From Clostridiales bacterium (GTDB lineage Bacteria > Bacillota > Clostridia > Christensenellales > Pumilibacteraceae), in the NCBI GenBank assembly GCA_029070965.1, contig JAIEBI010000005.1, positions 1 to 34,494 of the forward strand: a DNA stretch of 34,494 bases, given 5' to 3'. Shown piece by piece: positions 1-8,858 of the stretch (position 1 is its first letter; the number at the start of each line of letters is the position of its first letter). The notes beneath the pieces were generated by a model, which was given only the letters and a program-made list of their open reading frames with translations, ran no database searches and was not told where the DNA came from. Made by a program: the position numbers and the translations under genes.

Positions 1-162
1 GTCCCAGTGTGTTACAGTGCTGAATTGGTCCGGTTTAAGCTCTGTGGATTTGCCGCCACCGCCGCCGCCGTTACCGTCGTCGCCGCCGCCGCAAGCGACC
101 AAGCCGCCAATAGTTGTAAGCGCCATTGTGGACGCCAATAATGTTGCCAGCAATTTCTTCAT
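1..162 (-). CDS. Lipoprotein, N-terminal fragment (probable solute-binding protein)
   Basis: Only the first 54 codons are inside the window; the rest lies beyond base 1. The protein starts with a typical lipoprotein signal: MKK, a hydrophobic stretch, then a lipobox GLVAC with the lipidated cysteine at residue 24. A Gly/Asp linker follows the cysteine. This layout is common for substrate-binding lipoproteins of ABC importers in Firmicutes, so such a role is likely, but no ligand-binding domain is visible to prove it. The start is fixed by a strong Shine-Dalgarno GGAGGA (168-173) five bases upstream and by a consensus promoter further up. Export by Sec and anchoring on the outer face of the membrane are inferred from the lipobox. 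Confidence 0.8.
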   Translation of the reverse strand, partial: MKKLLATLLASTMALTTIGGLVACGGGDDGNGGGGGGKSTELKPDQFSTVTHWD

Positions 163-200
163 AAATTTCCTCCATAATGAATTATTATATTGCTATGTAA

Positions 201-229
201 ATTTTACCATTATCTCTTGCCTTTGTCAA
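201..229 (-). promoter_or_regulatory. Sigma-A promoter of the lipoprotein gene
   Basis: On the minus strand TTGACA (224-229), a 17-base spacer and TAAAAT (201-206) stand upstream of the lipoprotein start at 162. The leader would be about 30 nt and carries a Shine-Dalgarno sequence. Confidence 0.8.
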
Positions 230-357
230 TAGGATTTGTAAAAAATCTTTATGAATTTTTAGGCAATTTGTACAGTTTGGAACTGTTAATTTTGACAAAT
301 TGAATAATCCTTTATTCTATTTTGCCGAATTACTGCGAAATTATGCGGCACAAATAC

Positions 358-387
358 AAAAAGCTTCCCTATTAAGGAAAGCTTTTT
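358..387 (-). terminator. Rho-independent terminator after the large membrane protein gene
   Basis: Inverted repeat AAAAAGCTTCC (358-368) against GGAAAGCTTTTT (376-387) with one bulged base and a 7-nt loop. It ends in a T run on either strand, and lies just downstream of the minus-strand gene ending at 421. Confidence 0.75.
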
Positions 388-420
388 GCCGAAATATTAT
401 AGCTTTGTTTGTTCGTTACG

Positions 421-3400
421 TTAACCGCCATAAGAAGGAACCGGCCTGCTTATGTAAATCTTACCCATGCCGTCCTCGGGAGGATTCGCCGTATCGCTCG
501 TAGCCGAGAATGTGATTGTCGTATCAAGCGACCATGTCGAGCCGCCAATCGAATACTCTATATGCGTCATACCGTTAAGGACTTCCTTGCCACGCATAAC
601 TATTGATACGATGTTCACTTTGCTTTCGTCGGTGGAATCGGGACTGACGCCCATCATTTGCACCATAATGTCGTATTCTATCGGAGACATGTCGTTGAAT
701 ACCAGCAGCGGCGCTTCGCCGTCCAAATGTCCGTCGCGGTCATCGCCGACAATGCTGAACTTATCCTCACCGTCACCCGCAGCGGCGTTGTACAAATACA
801 CGACGGTGGCGTAAATCTTTTTGGGGAACATACTCGACGCGTCTTGGCTACCCTGTCCGTCACCGCCGACAAACGAGCCCATTGTCATAGAGAACGTTAT
901 GGCAATGTAATCGTTGTTTGCCGACACGTAGTCGACGTCGTCGCTTGTCAACCCGAGTCCGTTGTTCAGCCAGTCGCGCACGGTCTGAACTTTTTCCCTG
1001 TCGTCGCCCTTTGCCAAAACCATAGTTTGTTCGACCGTTATGTCGTTAGAATCGGAAATACTCTCCACGCCGCGTTTGAGGAAACCGTTAAAGTCGGCGT
1101 CCAAATGAGTGTTGCCGTACAGCGTTTTTGCCTCGTCGTCCGTCCACGCCGTCGAGCCGTTGAGCGTGTGCGGATCGGTCTCCTGCGACGGCGGGTTGAA
1201 CGTTATGTCGCTAACCTTAAAGTTGCTATCGTTTTGCGCGGTTTCATCGTAAGTATACAAACCTTGCACCGTTGATCTTATATCCTCGTTTGAGTGTTTA
1301 TCCAGCAGCTCGGGCTTCATTTTGAGCGCAAGGAAGGTGTAGAAATCGGTAAGCTCCAAGCCGTTTGAGGTAAAGGTGAACAGCGAGTTTTCCGCGCTGC
1401 CGCCCATGCTCGCGTTAAGGCTTTGCATTTGCTCGTACAGTATAACGCCGAATTCCTTTACCTGATTTTCGATATCGAAGTCTTTTGCAAAGAACTTGAC
1501 TATGTTGAGCATTGCGCCGTAGGTATCGCTGTCCATTACGTCGTTTTCGCCCTGCTTTTTGACGTTGATCGAAAGCTCGACACCATAGCCTTTCGGGCTG
1601 TCCTCCGTGCCGTCACCCGTTATTCGGTCGGTATGGAAGGTTGCCGTTGCGTACAGCTCGGTCGCACTGATCAGCTTTTGCACCTGTTGCGCGTCGGTCA
1701 ATAGGTCGCTCAGCCTGATAGACAGCGTTACGGCAAGCATATTGTCGTCTATATCGACCTTGACAATATTGTACGACTGTATGGCGTCCTTGTCGCCCAT
1801 GTTGTCTTTGAGAAGTAGCAGCAGCTCGGCTGCGCTCATTGTGGGGTGAAGCGCGGACATTGCTCTAACGTCGTGAGCGACGCCGTCCCTGCCGTATACG
1901 CGCAGCTTGTCGGTCTTAAAGTCTTTTAAATACTCGATGAGCCCAGTAAAGTCCGTTACGGGCGGTTGCGGCTCGGGAAGCTGTTCGGGCTTGGTCAAAT
2001 AGTATTTGTCAAACACCTGTCCTATAAAATCGCCGTAACCGCTCGGCTGAGTAGCAGTTATCGTCGCGGGATTGTTGAGGTCGCGGATTACGTGTTGGAG
2101 CTGCTCGGACGTAACCACCTTGTTGCCGCCCTCGTCAACCAACACCATATCGGCAACTACAGAGAAAATGTCGGGCAATACTATCGCGCCGCTGTCGCCC
2201 AACCACTTGTCGATATCCGTATTATACTCATACGTAGTAGCGGCAAGCACGATATTGATCTTGCTGTCCATTTGGTCGAGCATATCGTTGAGCTGTGTGC
2301 TTATCTTGTCGGACACGTCGTTAAGCTTAATTTCAGGCACAAGCCGCTCGATAACGTCAAGCACACGGTCGGTGTTTTTGCTCGAATTTATTTTAAACTC
2401 CGCCTTGTCCTTAGTAATACTGCGGTCGCGCGTAATATCGACGGTGACGGTTAGCAGTATGCTGTCCGGCATAAGTCCCTTGACAAGCTTGTTTACCATG
2501 CTGTTTTGTCCGCCCGTTTCCGCGCCGATAAGTCCGCTTACGTCCACCTCCACGGCAAGCAACGCGTACAGGTGATCGGCTTTTTCGGGATTTGTCTTTT
2601 TGACGAACGTCAATGCGTCCAGCGTCATACCCAGCTTTTGCAAATCGGCATTGCCGACAAGCAGCTTATCCATTTGTCCGGAAAACGCCGCGCCCAGCAT
2701 TCTATCGGTCACATTCAGTTTTAGGTTGCTTATGTCCTCGTCAAGCAAGGCGTTAAACCTATTGCCGTTCACTTTGTCGAGCAGGTCGGTAGACCCTATG
2801 CCGGTGTTGTCCGACCCGTCCAGCGATATGCCGAGCATTTCCAATACCTCGGTCAAGTTTTTACTTTCGCCGAAGTCTATTGCGTACTTTTCCTCTATTT
2901 GTTCTATAAACTTTTGTTCGTAGTCTATTTTGCTGTCGGCATTGCCGCCCGTCGCCATGTACGTGGGCACGCCGTCCACCATATACCAATTATCGTAACG
3001 GAACGGTTGAAGCGAATTCAACTGCTCGGTCTTGTCGGACAAAAGCGCTTGAAGCACGTACAAAAAGTCGGCTTTGGTTAGATTTTCCCCTTCCGCCAAA
3101 TTGTCGCTTGCAAGCTGTGCCACCGTTTCCAGCAAGTCCATTTTAATCGTGCCCTTGCCAGCGTCGGTAAAGTCCATATTCTCGGTCGCCTTTTCGAGCG
3201 TCGGTCTGATTTTGCCTACAAAGTCGTCTATAACGTCGTCCAGCGTTTTGGAATCGTCGCCGTTGATAAGCTTGATTATGCCGTTGATAAGCTTGTTAGC
3301 GCGCTTGCGCTCGTCGGTGTTCATGTCGTTTATTTGCACCGACGCATAGTTATCCTCGCCGTACAGCGGAACGGACACGGTAAGATACAGGTTTTCGGGC

Positions 3401-4290
3401 AGTATAACGTCGCCCAACCAACCGACAATGCCGCTCGCCCAGCCCTGCTTGGCGTCATACAAATACTTTTTTATCGCTTGATTTGCGGCGGACTGCAAGC
3501 CTATCCATACGGTTATCTCGGCGGACGAAGCTTTTATTTCCGCTTTGCCGTCAACCTTAGCGGACTTGGCGGTAAAGCGGATTTGTTTGAGCGCAACCAC
3601 CTTATCCAGCTTAATCATATCCGAAACGTCTTTTAACGAATCCAGCTTGACGGCTTTACTCAGCACCGATTTAAGCACGGAATTGACAAACGCCGCAAGC
3701 TGCCTGTCGTTAAGATTGAATATGTATTCGTCGGTAGCGGGATCGTCGGCGTCGTACTTGTTAAGCCGTTCGATGTCGATATTTTCGCGGTTGAGTACGT
3801 TCACTATCATGTCCGTAAAAATGTCCATGATATCCGATTCGCTTTTATTTTCCGCGCCGTCCGTCCCGTCGCCGTTGGCGTTTAACTGCGGCGCCGTACT
3901 ATCGCTGTTTAAGTATTTATCCACCGCGGCGTCCAGCGCTGACTGAAAATCTATTTCCGCGCTATCTTTGAGTAATATGTTTTTCTTTATTTCGCTGTAA
4001 AAGCTGTTGAGGTCCTTGCTGGTGTACGGACGGATAACAACGTCCTTATCGTCCGTCCAATATAAGTCGCTCAACACTCCCAAGGTGTCACCCATAGATA
4101 AGCCGAAAAGTTTTTTGGTATACTTGTCGCCCAAAATCCAGCCCGCTATGAATGCTCCCAAAAATAAAACAAGCATAACTATTACCGCAACCAAACAACA
4201 GGTGCAGCAACAGTTACGCTTTTTTTTCTTTTTTAGACCACCGTTTTGCTCGATGGTGTCTTCATCGGGAACAGCAACTTTTTTAGCCAT
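421..4290 (-). CDS. Large single-pass surface protein with polybasic, cysteine-rich membrane anchor, function unknown
   Basis: 1289 residues; I do not recognise the family. Residues 1-26 are charged and end in a run of lysines. A cluster of five cysteines (C27, C28, C29, C31, C32) sits at the edge of one transmembrane helix (about 33-53). The remaining 1230 residues should lie outside the cell by the positive-inside rule. They alternate amphipathic helices with strands of the type LYLTVSVPL and ILLTVTVDI, and I see at least three loosely repeated units of about 250-300 residues. Short spacers rich in Asp and Gly separate them. There is no signal-peptidase site, LPXTG motif or catalytic motif that I can identify. 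The gene stands alone with its own promoter and terminator. The start has only a weak Shine-Dalgarno (AGTGGGG). A structural role on the cell surface is a guess. Confidence 0.85.
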   Translation of the reverse strand: MAKKVAVPDEDTIEQNGGLKKKKKRNCCCTCCLVAVIVMLVLFLGAFIAGWILGDKYTKKLFGLSMGDTLGVLSDLYWTDDKDVVIRPYTSKDLNSFYSEIKKNILLKDSAEIDFQSALDAAVDKYLNSDSTAPQLNANGDGTDGAENKSESDIMDIFTDMIVNVLNRENIDIERLNKYDADDPATDEYIFNLNDRQLAAFVNSVLKSVLSKAVKLDSLKDVSDMIKLDKVVALKQIRFTAKSAKVDGKAEIKASSAEITVWIGLQSAANQAIKKYLYDAKQGWASGIVGWLGDVILPENLYLTVSVPLYGEDNYASVQINDMNTDERKRANKLINGIIKLINGDDSKTLDDVIDDFVGKIRPTLEKATENMDFTDAGKGTIKMDLLETVAQLASDNLAEGENLTKADFLYVLQALLSDKTEQLNSLQPFRYDNWYMVDGVPTYMATGGNADSKIDYEQKFIEQIEEKYAIDFGESKNLTEVLEMLGISLDGSDNTGIGSTDLLDKVNGNRFNALLDEDISNLKLNVTDRMLGAAFSGQMDKLLVGNADLQKLGMTLDALTFVKKTNPEKADHLYALLAVEVDVSGLIGAETGGQNSMVNKLVKGLMPDSILLTVTVDITRDRSITKDKAEFKINSSKNTDRVLDVIERLVPEIKLNDVSDKISTQLNDMLDQMDSKINIVLAATTYEYNTDIDKWLGDSGAIVLPDIFSVVADMVLVDEGGNKVVTSEQLQHVIRDLNNPATITATQPSGYGDFIGQVFDKYYLTKPEQLPEPQPPVTDFTGLIEYLKDFKTDKLRVYGRDGVAHDVRAMSALHPTMSAAELLLLLKDNMGDKDAIQSYNIVKVDIDDNMLAVTLSIRLSDLLTDAQQVQKLISATELYATATFHTDRITGDGTEDSPKGYGVELSINVKKQGENDVMDSDTYGAMLNIVKFFAKDFDIENQVKEFGVILYEQMQSLNASMGGSAENSLFTFTSNGLELTDFYTFLALKMKPELLDKHSNEDIRSTVQGLYTYDETAQNDSNFKVSDITFNPPSQETDPHTLNGSTAWTDDEAKTLYGNTHLDADFNGFLKRGVESISDSNDITVEQTMVLAKGDDREKVQTVRDWLNNGLGLTSDDVDYVSANNDYIAITFSMTMGSFVGGDGQGSQDASSMFPKKIYATVVYLYNAAAGDGEDKFSIVGDDRDGHLDGEAPLLVFNDMSPIEYDIMVQMMGVSPDSTDESKVNIVSIVMRGKEVLNGMTHIEYSIGGSTWSLDTTITFSATSDTANPPEDGMGKIYISRPVPSYGG

Positions 4291-4319
4291 ACAAACCCCA
4301 CTTTCGCTTCTTACACATG

Positions 4320-4348
4320 ATTATACACTACCGATAGACGTTTGTCAA
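4320..4348 (-). promoter_or_regulatory. Consensus sigma-A promoter of the large membrane protein gene
   Basis: TTGACA (4343-4348), 17-base spacer, TATAAT (4320-4325) on the minus strand: a perfect match to the sigma-A consensus. The predicted leader is about 23 nt. Confidence 0.85.
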
Positions 4349-4420
4349 TGGCAATACCTATTACTAATCTTATTCTAATGCGATTTTAATTTTTATGGAG
4401 TCGGTATGGCCGAATTTCGG

Positions 4421-4618
4421 CTACGCCTTGCACTCGTAGCCCGCGTTTTCCACTGCGGCTACCGCGGCGGCTACGTCAAAGTCGCCCTCTACCGTGGCGG
4501 TGCCGCTTGCCAAATCCACTTCTGCTTTGGTTACGCCCGCAACGGCGGCAAGCGCCTTTTGCACTCTTGCGGAGCAATGTCCGCAGCTCATGCCTTCTAC
4601 CTTGAGAACAGTTTTCAT
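4421..4618 (-). CDS. Possible internally initiated CopZ copper chaperone (65 aa, in frame within copA)
   Basis: The C-terminal HMA domain of copA begins with an ATG (4616-4618) preceded by a perfect GGAGGT (4625-4630) at a spacing of six bases. This is the strongest ribosome site near copA, whose own start has none. The product would be a 65-residue HMA protein with the GMSCGHC copper motif, about the normal size of CopZ, which carries Cu(I) in the cytosol and hands it to CopA. Seen: the ribosome site, start codon and complete domain in frame with copA and no stop between. Inferred: that ribosomes start here and yield free CopZ besides the fusion. The alternative is a relic of a former separate copZ joined to copA by loss of a stop codon. 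Confidence 0.5.
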   Translation of the reverse strand: MKTVLKVEGMSCGHCSARVQKALAAVAGVTKAEVDLASGTATVEGDFDVAAAVAAVENAGYECKA

Positions 4619-6937
4619 ATTATTACCTCCAATACCTTGGTCGTTTATTACAAGCTCATTATTGGCGCTACTATCCGTACCGCCGTTTTTGTGCTTTATC
4701 TTTTTCAGCTTTCGCGCCACGCGGGCGTCGTCAAACTTCATTGCCGTAAGGCGAAGGGCGTTACACACCACAAACAGCGACGAAAATGCCATTGCCGCCG
4801 CCGCAATCATCGGGTTTAGCGTAACGCCTATCGAAAACAGCACGCCCGCCGCAAGCGGTATGCCGAGCGCGTTGTATATGAACGCCCAAAACAGGTTTTG
4901 CTTAACGTTGCGCAGCGTCATGTGCGACACTGCCATAGCGCGAGGCACGTCGCCGAGGTCGGACTTGACAAGCACGACGTCCGCCGCCTCGATAGCGACA
5001 TCGGTGCCCGAGCCGATAGCTATGCCCACGTCCGCAGCTTTTAGCGCCGGGGCGTCGTTTATGCCGTCGCCCACCATTGCCGTCTTGCCCTGAGCTTTGA
5101 GCTTTTCCACAATATCCAGCTTACCGTCGGGCAAAACGTTGCAGTACACCTCGGTTATGCCGGCCTTAGCAGCTATGCGCTTTGCCTGTTCCTTGCCGTC
5201 GCCCGTAATCATTACTACGCGCGCGCCCACGCTTTTTATGCGCTCGATTGCAAGCGCGCTTGTCGGACGGATTTCGTCCTCTACCGTTATCGCGCCCAAA
5301 AGAACCCCGCGCTTGCAAAGATATACCGTGGCGGCGCTGTCGCCCTCGACCGTAACGCCGAACTCGCTCATAAGCCGAGCCCCGCCGAGCGCGTATTCGG
5401 TTCCGTCCACGTTGCCAACCATTCCGTACCCTATGCGGTACGTGCTGTCCGTGGCGGTCTTTTCCGCTATATTCTTTTCCTTTGCCGCTTGTATTATCGC
5501 GTTGGCAAGCGGGTGCGTTGAAGCGCGTTCGAGCGCAACGGCAATGCCGAGCACGGTATCTCCGTCAAACTCGCCGTATGCCTTTATCTCGGTTACGCGC
5601 GGCTTGCCCTCGGTTATGGTAGCCGTTTTATCCAGTGCGAATATTTCCACGCCTTCCAGTCCCTGCAACACCTCGGCGTTTTTTACAAGCACGCCGTGCG
5701 CCGCCGCTCGTCCTGTTCCCGCCATAACCGCGACCGGCGTTGCCAAGCCCAGCGCGCACGGGCATGATATTACAAGCACCGATATAGCCATTGTCAGCGC
5801 CTGCGCGATCGTGCCGATAAACAACCACACAATCAGCGTGACAAGCGCCAACACGCACACCGTCGGCACGAAAACCGCCGACACTTTGTCCGCTATCTTT
5901 TGTATGGGCGCTTTGCTTCCGCCCGCGTTTTCTATTAATTCTATTATCTTGCTGAGCGTCGTGTCCTTGCCCACCGACTGCGCGCGCATTTCAACTCTGC
6001 CCGTAATGTTGAGTACGGCGGAGGTTGCCGCGCTGCCGACAGTCGCTTCCTCGGGCATAGATTCTCCGGTGATAGCCGATTTGTCCAGCGTTGTCGAGCC
6101 GCTCGTAATAACGCCGTCGCACGGAATGTATTCCCCGGGCATAACGATTACGGTATCGCCCACAACTATGTCGTCTATGGATATAGTTTGCTGTTTGCCG
6201 TCGCGCAATACGGTGGCCGTTTGCGGGCGCAATTTAAGAAGCTTATCAACCTCCGAGCGCGTTTTGCCCTTTGACTTGGCTTCCAAAAACTTGCCGAGCG
6301 TGACAAGCGCGAGTATCATTGCGGCAGACTCGAAAAACAAGCCCATTGCCGTTTGCGCGCCGGCGTGAATATTGCCGCTTGCCATTTGCGAATTGATAAC
6401 AAACAACAGCACTATTCCGTAAATATACGACGCGCCGCTACCCAGCGATACAAGGGTGTCCATGTTAGCCGATTTGTGCAACACCGACTTGACTCCGCTT
6501 ACAAAAAACCTTCCGTTTATTATCAGCACCGGCGTGGTGAGAACAAGCTGTATGAGCGCGAATGACGACGGATTTTTGTGCGGGTCGAGCGACCCCATCG
6601 GAAAGTGAGCCATATGCCCCATCGAAAAATACATAAGCGGAATGAGAAACACGATAGACAGCACAAACCGCATTAGTAGCGTTTTGCTGTAATCATGCGC
6701 TTTATCGGCAGACGTGGTCGTTTTGGTGCTCTTGTCCCCCGCGACGGACGCGCCGTAGCCGACACGCTCCACCGCCGCGATAATATCCCCGTCGGGTATA
6801 TCCGCGTCCACCGTCAAACGGTTCAAAAGCAGGCTGACCTCGGCGCTTTTTACGCCGTCCAAGCCCTTAGCCGCCTTTTCCACATGCGCCGCGCAAGCCG
6901 CGCAAGTCATTCCTGTAATGTCGAATATCTTTTTCAT
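4421..6937 (-). CDS. copA: Copper-exporting P1B-1 ATPase CopA with C-terminal CopZ-like domain
   Basis: 838 residues. It exports Cu(I) across the cytoplasmic membrane using ATP. In order: N-terminal HMA domain (1-70, GMTCAAC), membrane helices, actuator loop with TGES (290-293), copper-site CPC (392-394), phosphorylation site (D436), an HP motif (THPLA), GDGINDAP hinge, and the YN and MxxSS residues of the last helices that are typical of Cu(I) pumps. A second HMA domain (GMSCGHC) follows a 25-residue linker at the C-terminus. Two things are odd. The normally invariant DKTGT reads DKTAT (A439, codon at 5621-5623). The C-terminal HMA has its own Shine-Dalgarno and ATG, so it may also be made as free CopZ. 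The start has no Shine-Dalgarno, and the promoter -10 box ends 9 nt upstream, so the mRNA is probably leaderless. No CopY or CsoR gene is nearby. Confidence 0.95.
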   Translation of the reverse strand: MKKIFDITGMTCAACAAHVEKAAKGLDGVKSAEVSLLLNRLTVDADIPDGDIIAAVERVGYGASVAGDKSTKTTTSADKAHDYSKTLLMRFVLSIVFLIPLMYFSMGHMAHFPMGSLDPHKNPSSFALIQLVLTTPVLIINGRFFVSGVKSVLHKSANMDTLVSLGSGASYIYGIVLLFVINSQMASGNIHAGAQTAMGLFFESAAMILALVTLGKFLEAKSKGKTRSEVDKLLKLRPQTATVLRDGKQQTISIDDIVVGDTVIVMPGEYIPCDGVITSGSTTLDKSAITGESMPEEATVGSAATSAVLNITGRVEMRAQSVGKDTTLSKIIELIENAGGSKAPIQKIADKVSAVFVPTVCVLALVTLIVWLFIGTIAQALTMAISVLVISCPCALGLATPVAVMAGTGRAAAHGVLVKNAEVLQGLEGVEIFALDKTATITEGKPRVTEIKAYGEFDGDTVLGIAVALERASTHPLANAIIQAAKEKNIAEKTATDSTYRIGYGMVGNVDGTEYALGGARLMSEFGVTVEGDSAATVYLCKRGVLLGAITVEDEIRPTSALAIERIKSVGARVVMITGDGKEQAKRIAAKAGITEVYCNVLPDGKLDIVEKLKAQGKTAMVGDGINDAPALKAADVGIAIGSGTDVAIEAADVVLVKSDLGDVPRAMAVSHMTLRNVKQNLFWAFIYNALGIPLAAGVLFSIGVTLNPMIAAAAMAFSSLFVVCNALRLTAMKFDDARVARKLKKIKHKNGGTDSSANNELVINDQGIGGNNMKTVLKVEGMSCGHCSARVQKALAAVAGVTKAEVDLASGTATVEGDFDVAAAVAAVENAGYECKA

Positions 6938-6946
6938 ACGGTTAAT

Positions 6947-6975
6947 ATTCTACTATATGAATTGTTTTATGTCAA
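6947..6975 (-). promoter_or_regulatory. copA promoter giving a near-leaderless mRNA
   Basis: TTGACA (6970-6975), 17-base spacer, TAGAAT (6947-6952). The -10 box ends 9 bases before the copA ATG, so transcription should begin about 3 nt upstream of the start codon. I see no CopY-type operator. Confidence 0.75.
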
Positions 6976-7073
6976 GCGAATTCCTACTGAATTAGTATGA
7001 ATTAAGTAGAAAGTAGCCGAAATGGAAGCAAAAACATATACTGGAAAAGACATATCGAAAAAGAGGTACATAC

Positions 7074-8093
7074 ATGGAAGATTATATCATTGCCGTGGGC
7101 GGCGCCGACGCAGGACTTACGCCGCCGATGCCGTTTGTCGGGCAAAGGTTGGACGGAAGTAAGCCTGCCGCGCTTGCGCGGCTCATGCTGGAGATAGCGC
7201 TAATTAGGTGCGGGTTTGACGTGTCGGACAGGCGCGCGTCGCTATCAGATCCACAAGAACTTATATACCAATCCAACCGCGTGGGCGCAAACGGCATAAT
7301 TGTAATATCGAGCGGCGCGTTCGGGTCGAGAAAGAGCTTCAACGACGTATGCGGCGGCAATGTAAAGTATGCCGTCGGGCGGCACGGCGGGCAGTCGCGC
7401 GAGCTTGCCGAAGATATTTGCGCCAAGCTGTGCAATATCAAACCGTGCCAAACGGCAACGTGCAATCACGAGTGGAACGGCGCGGCCTGTCCTGCCGTCG
7501 TCGTCGAAATGGGATATCTAACCAACTTCGACGAGGCCAAATTGATGCACGATCCCGACTATACACGCAACGTCGCCGAATATGCAACTATGGGCATATG
7601 TGAATATTTCGGCATGCCGTACGTTCCTAATTCCCCTACCGCGTACAAACATATGCGCGCGCAAATAGGAATGCGCGGAAAAAACGTAAAGCTTGTGCAA
7701 GCGGCGCTGTGCGCAAACGGATACGTCGTAGACATTGACGGCGTGTACGGCAAAAACACCGATATTGCCGTTAAGGAATTTGCCATAAACAACAACCGCC
7801 CCGACTGCGACGGAATAAACGAAACGTTACTGCACGATATGCTTTTTATCACGCCCGATTATATCCCCTCAACGTCCAAGCACAATAGCGTTTTGTATAT
7901 ACAGCGCAAGCTGATATCCAAGCTGTACAATTCACCTCAAAACGGCATAGCGGACCAAGACACCGTAACGGCGGTAAACGAATTTTTGACCGAAACGGAA
8001 AACACAAAGGCAATAGACGAAAGCGGCGGAATAAGCAAAACGGCAATGCAATTATTATCCGAAATCGGCGGCGGAAGACCGAGATTATTTTGA
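7074..8093 (+). CDS. N-acetylmuramoyl-L-alanine amidase-fold protein with peptidoglycan-binding repeats; zinc site apparently lost
   Basis: 339 residues. Residues 1-178 follow the Amidase_3 pattern: hydrophobic first strand, alternating helices and strands, and the closing motif VVVEMGYLTNFDEAKLM with the catalytic-type Glu at 145. Two peptidoglycan-binding-type segments follow (about 190-255 with GMRGKNVKLVQAALCANGY, and about 265-335). The zinc motifs are missing. The usual PGHGG is AVGGADAG (7-14), the ligand Glu of the second helix region is not present, and SIHAN reads ISSGAFG (78-84). The protein also lacks a signal peptide or membrane helix, so its location is unclear. It may be a non-catalytic wall-binding or regulatory relative of the amidases. 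The start has a GAGGT ribosome site; it is transcribed divergently from copA. Family placement is good, loss of activity is inferred. Confidence 0.75.
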   Translation: MEDYIIAVGGADAGLTPPMPFVGQRLDGSKPAALARLMLEIALIRCGFDVSDRRASLSDPQELIYQSNRVGANGIIVISSGAFGSRKSFNDVCGGNVKYAVGRHGGQSRELAEDICAKLCNIKPCQTATCNHEWNGAACPAVVVEMGYLTNFDEAKLMHDPDYTRNVAEYATMGICEYFGMPYVPNSPTAYKHMRAQIGMRGKNVKLVQAALCANGYVVDIDGVYGKNTDIAVKEFAINNNRPDCDGINETLLHDMLFITPDYIPSTSKHNSVLYIQRKLISKLYNSPQNGIADQDTVTAVNEFLTETENTKAIDESGGISKTAMQLLSEIGGGRPRLF

Positions 8094-8115
8094 TTAATTC
8101 TGAATTCGGAATTAA
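8094..8115. repeat. AT-rich palindromic intergenic repeat
   Basis: TTAATTC and GAATTAA arms directly after the stop codon of the amidase-like gene. Similar AATTAAGAATTC-type palindromes occur at 8835-8852, 13611-13631 and 27173-27186, and as ends of the element at 26326-26493. Confidence 0.5.
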
Positions 8116-8214
8116 ATAATACGAAAACAGTGGCGTCGAGATATTTCTAACGAAACGACATTATTCGGGTGTAATATAAAACGAATCATTAAGCAAACAC
8201 ACGACAGTAAAAGG

Positions 8215-8243
8215 TTGACATAGTGTTTAGAAAGGTGTATAAT
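8215..8243 (+). promoter_or_regulatory. Consensus promoter of the TetR-family gene
   Basis: TTGACA (8215-8220), 17-base spacer, TATAAT (8238-8243). The leader is about 30 nt and has no clear Shine-Dalgarno. I see no strong inverted repeat overlapping it that would mark autorepression. Confidence 0.85.
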
Positions 8244-8279
8244 AAGAATATATAAAATGAAAGATGACGGCGACAGATT

Positions 8280-8840
8280 ATGCAAGATTCAAAAAAGAAA
8301 ACGACAACAAATAAAATAAAACAATGCTTGACCGATATGCTGCAATCATGCCCGATTGACGATATAACGGCGACCGAGCTGTGCAAGCGTTCGGGGGTCA
8401 ATCGTGCCACGTTTTACTATCACTACAATTCGGTGCAGGACGTGCTGGCGGAAATAGAAACGCAGTTGGAATTTGAGTTTATGCAATGGATGGCGCAACC
8501 TACCATAAGCGGCATGCCCGAAAAGAGCTTTTACGTCACATTTTTCGAGTTTGTTTCGCGCAACGTCGGCATATGCCGCATGCTGTTGAACACTCGCCGC
8601 CCGACGGACGACTTTATGGTACGCGCATTGGAAGCGGGACGTACAAAGGTTGTTGCCATTATGAGCAAAATGTTCCCGCACTGCCCCGCCGCCAAAATCG
8701 ACTACTATTACATATTCGTGTCCAACGGATTTTTGGGACTTTTGGGCTACTGGCTGAACAGCGGAATGAGAGAAAGCGTAGCCGACATAGCCGAGATTGG
8801 CGAACGCATAACCATGATGGGCGTTGCGTACCTCAATTAA
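8280..8840 (+). CDS. TetR/AcrR-family transcriptional regulator
   Basis: 186 residues, the usual size of the family. The N-terminal three-helix DNA-binding domain is clear (about 8-56), with the recognition part GVNRATFYYHY typical of TetR proteins. The C-terminal two thirds is a mostly helical ligand or dimer domain with no recognisable signature. The protein is expected to act as a homodimer repressor that lets go of DNA on binding a small molecule. Its target is not evident: it is flanked by the amidase-like gene (same strand) and the convergent SdpI-like membrane protein gene, and no drug pump lies beside it. An upstream ATG at 8257 is out of frame. A terminator follows closely. Confidence 0.9.
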   Translation: MQDSKKKTTTNKIKQCLTDMLQSCPIDDITATELCKRSGVNRATFYYHYNSVQDVLAEIETQLEFEFMQWMAQPTISGMPEKSFYVTFFEFVSRNVGICRMLLNTRRPTDDFMVRALEAGRTKVVAIMSKMFPHCPAAKIDYYYIFVSNGFLGLLGYWLNSGMRESVADIAEIGERITMMGVAYLN

Positions 8841-8858
8841 TTCGGAATTATTCAAATA

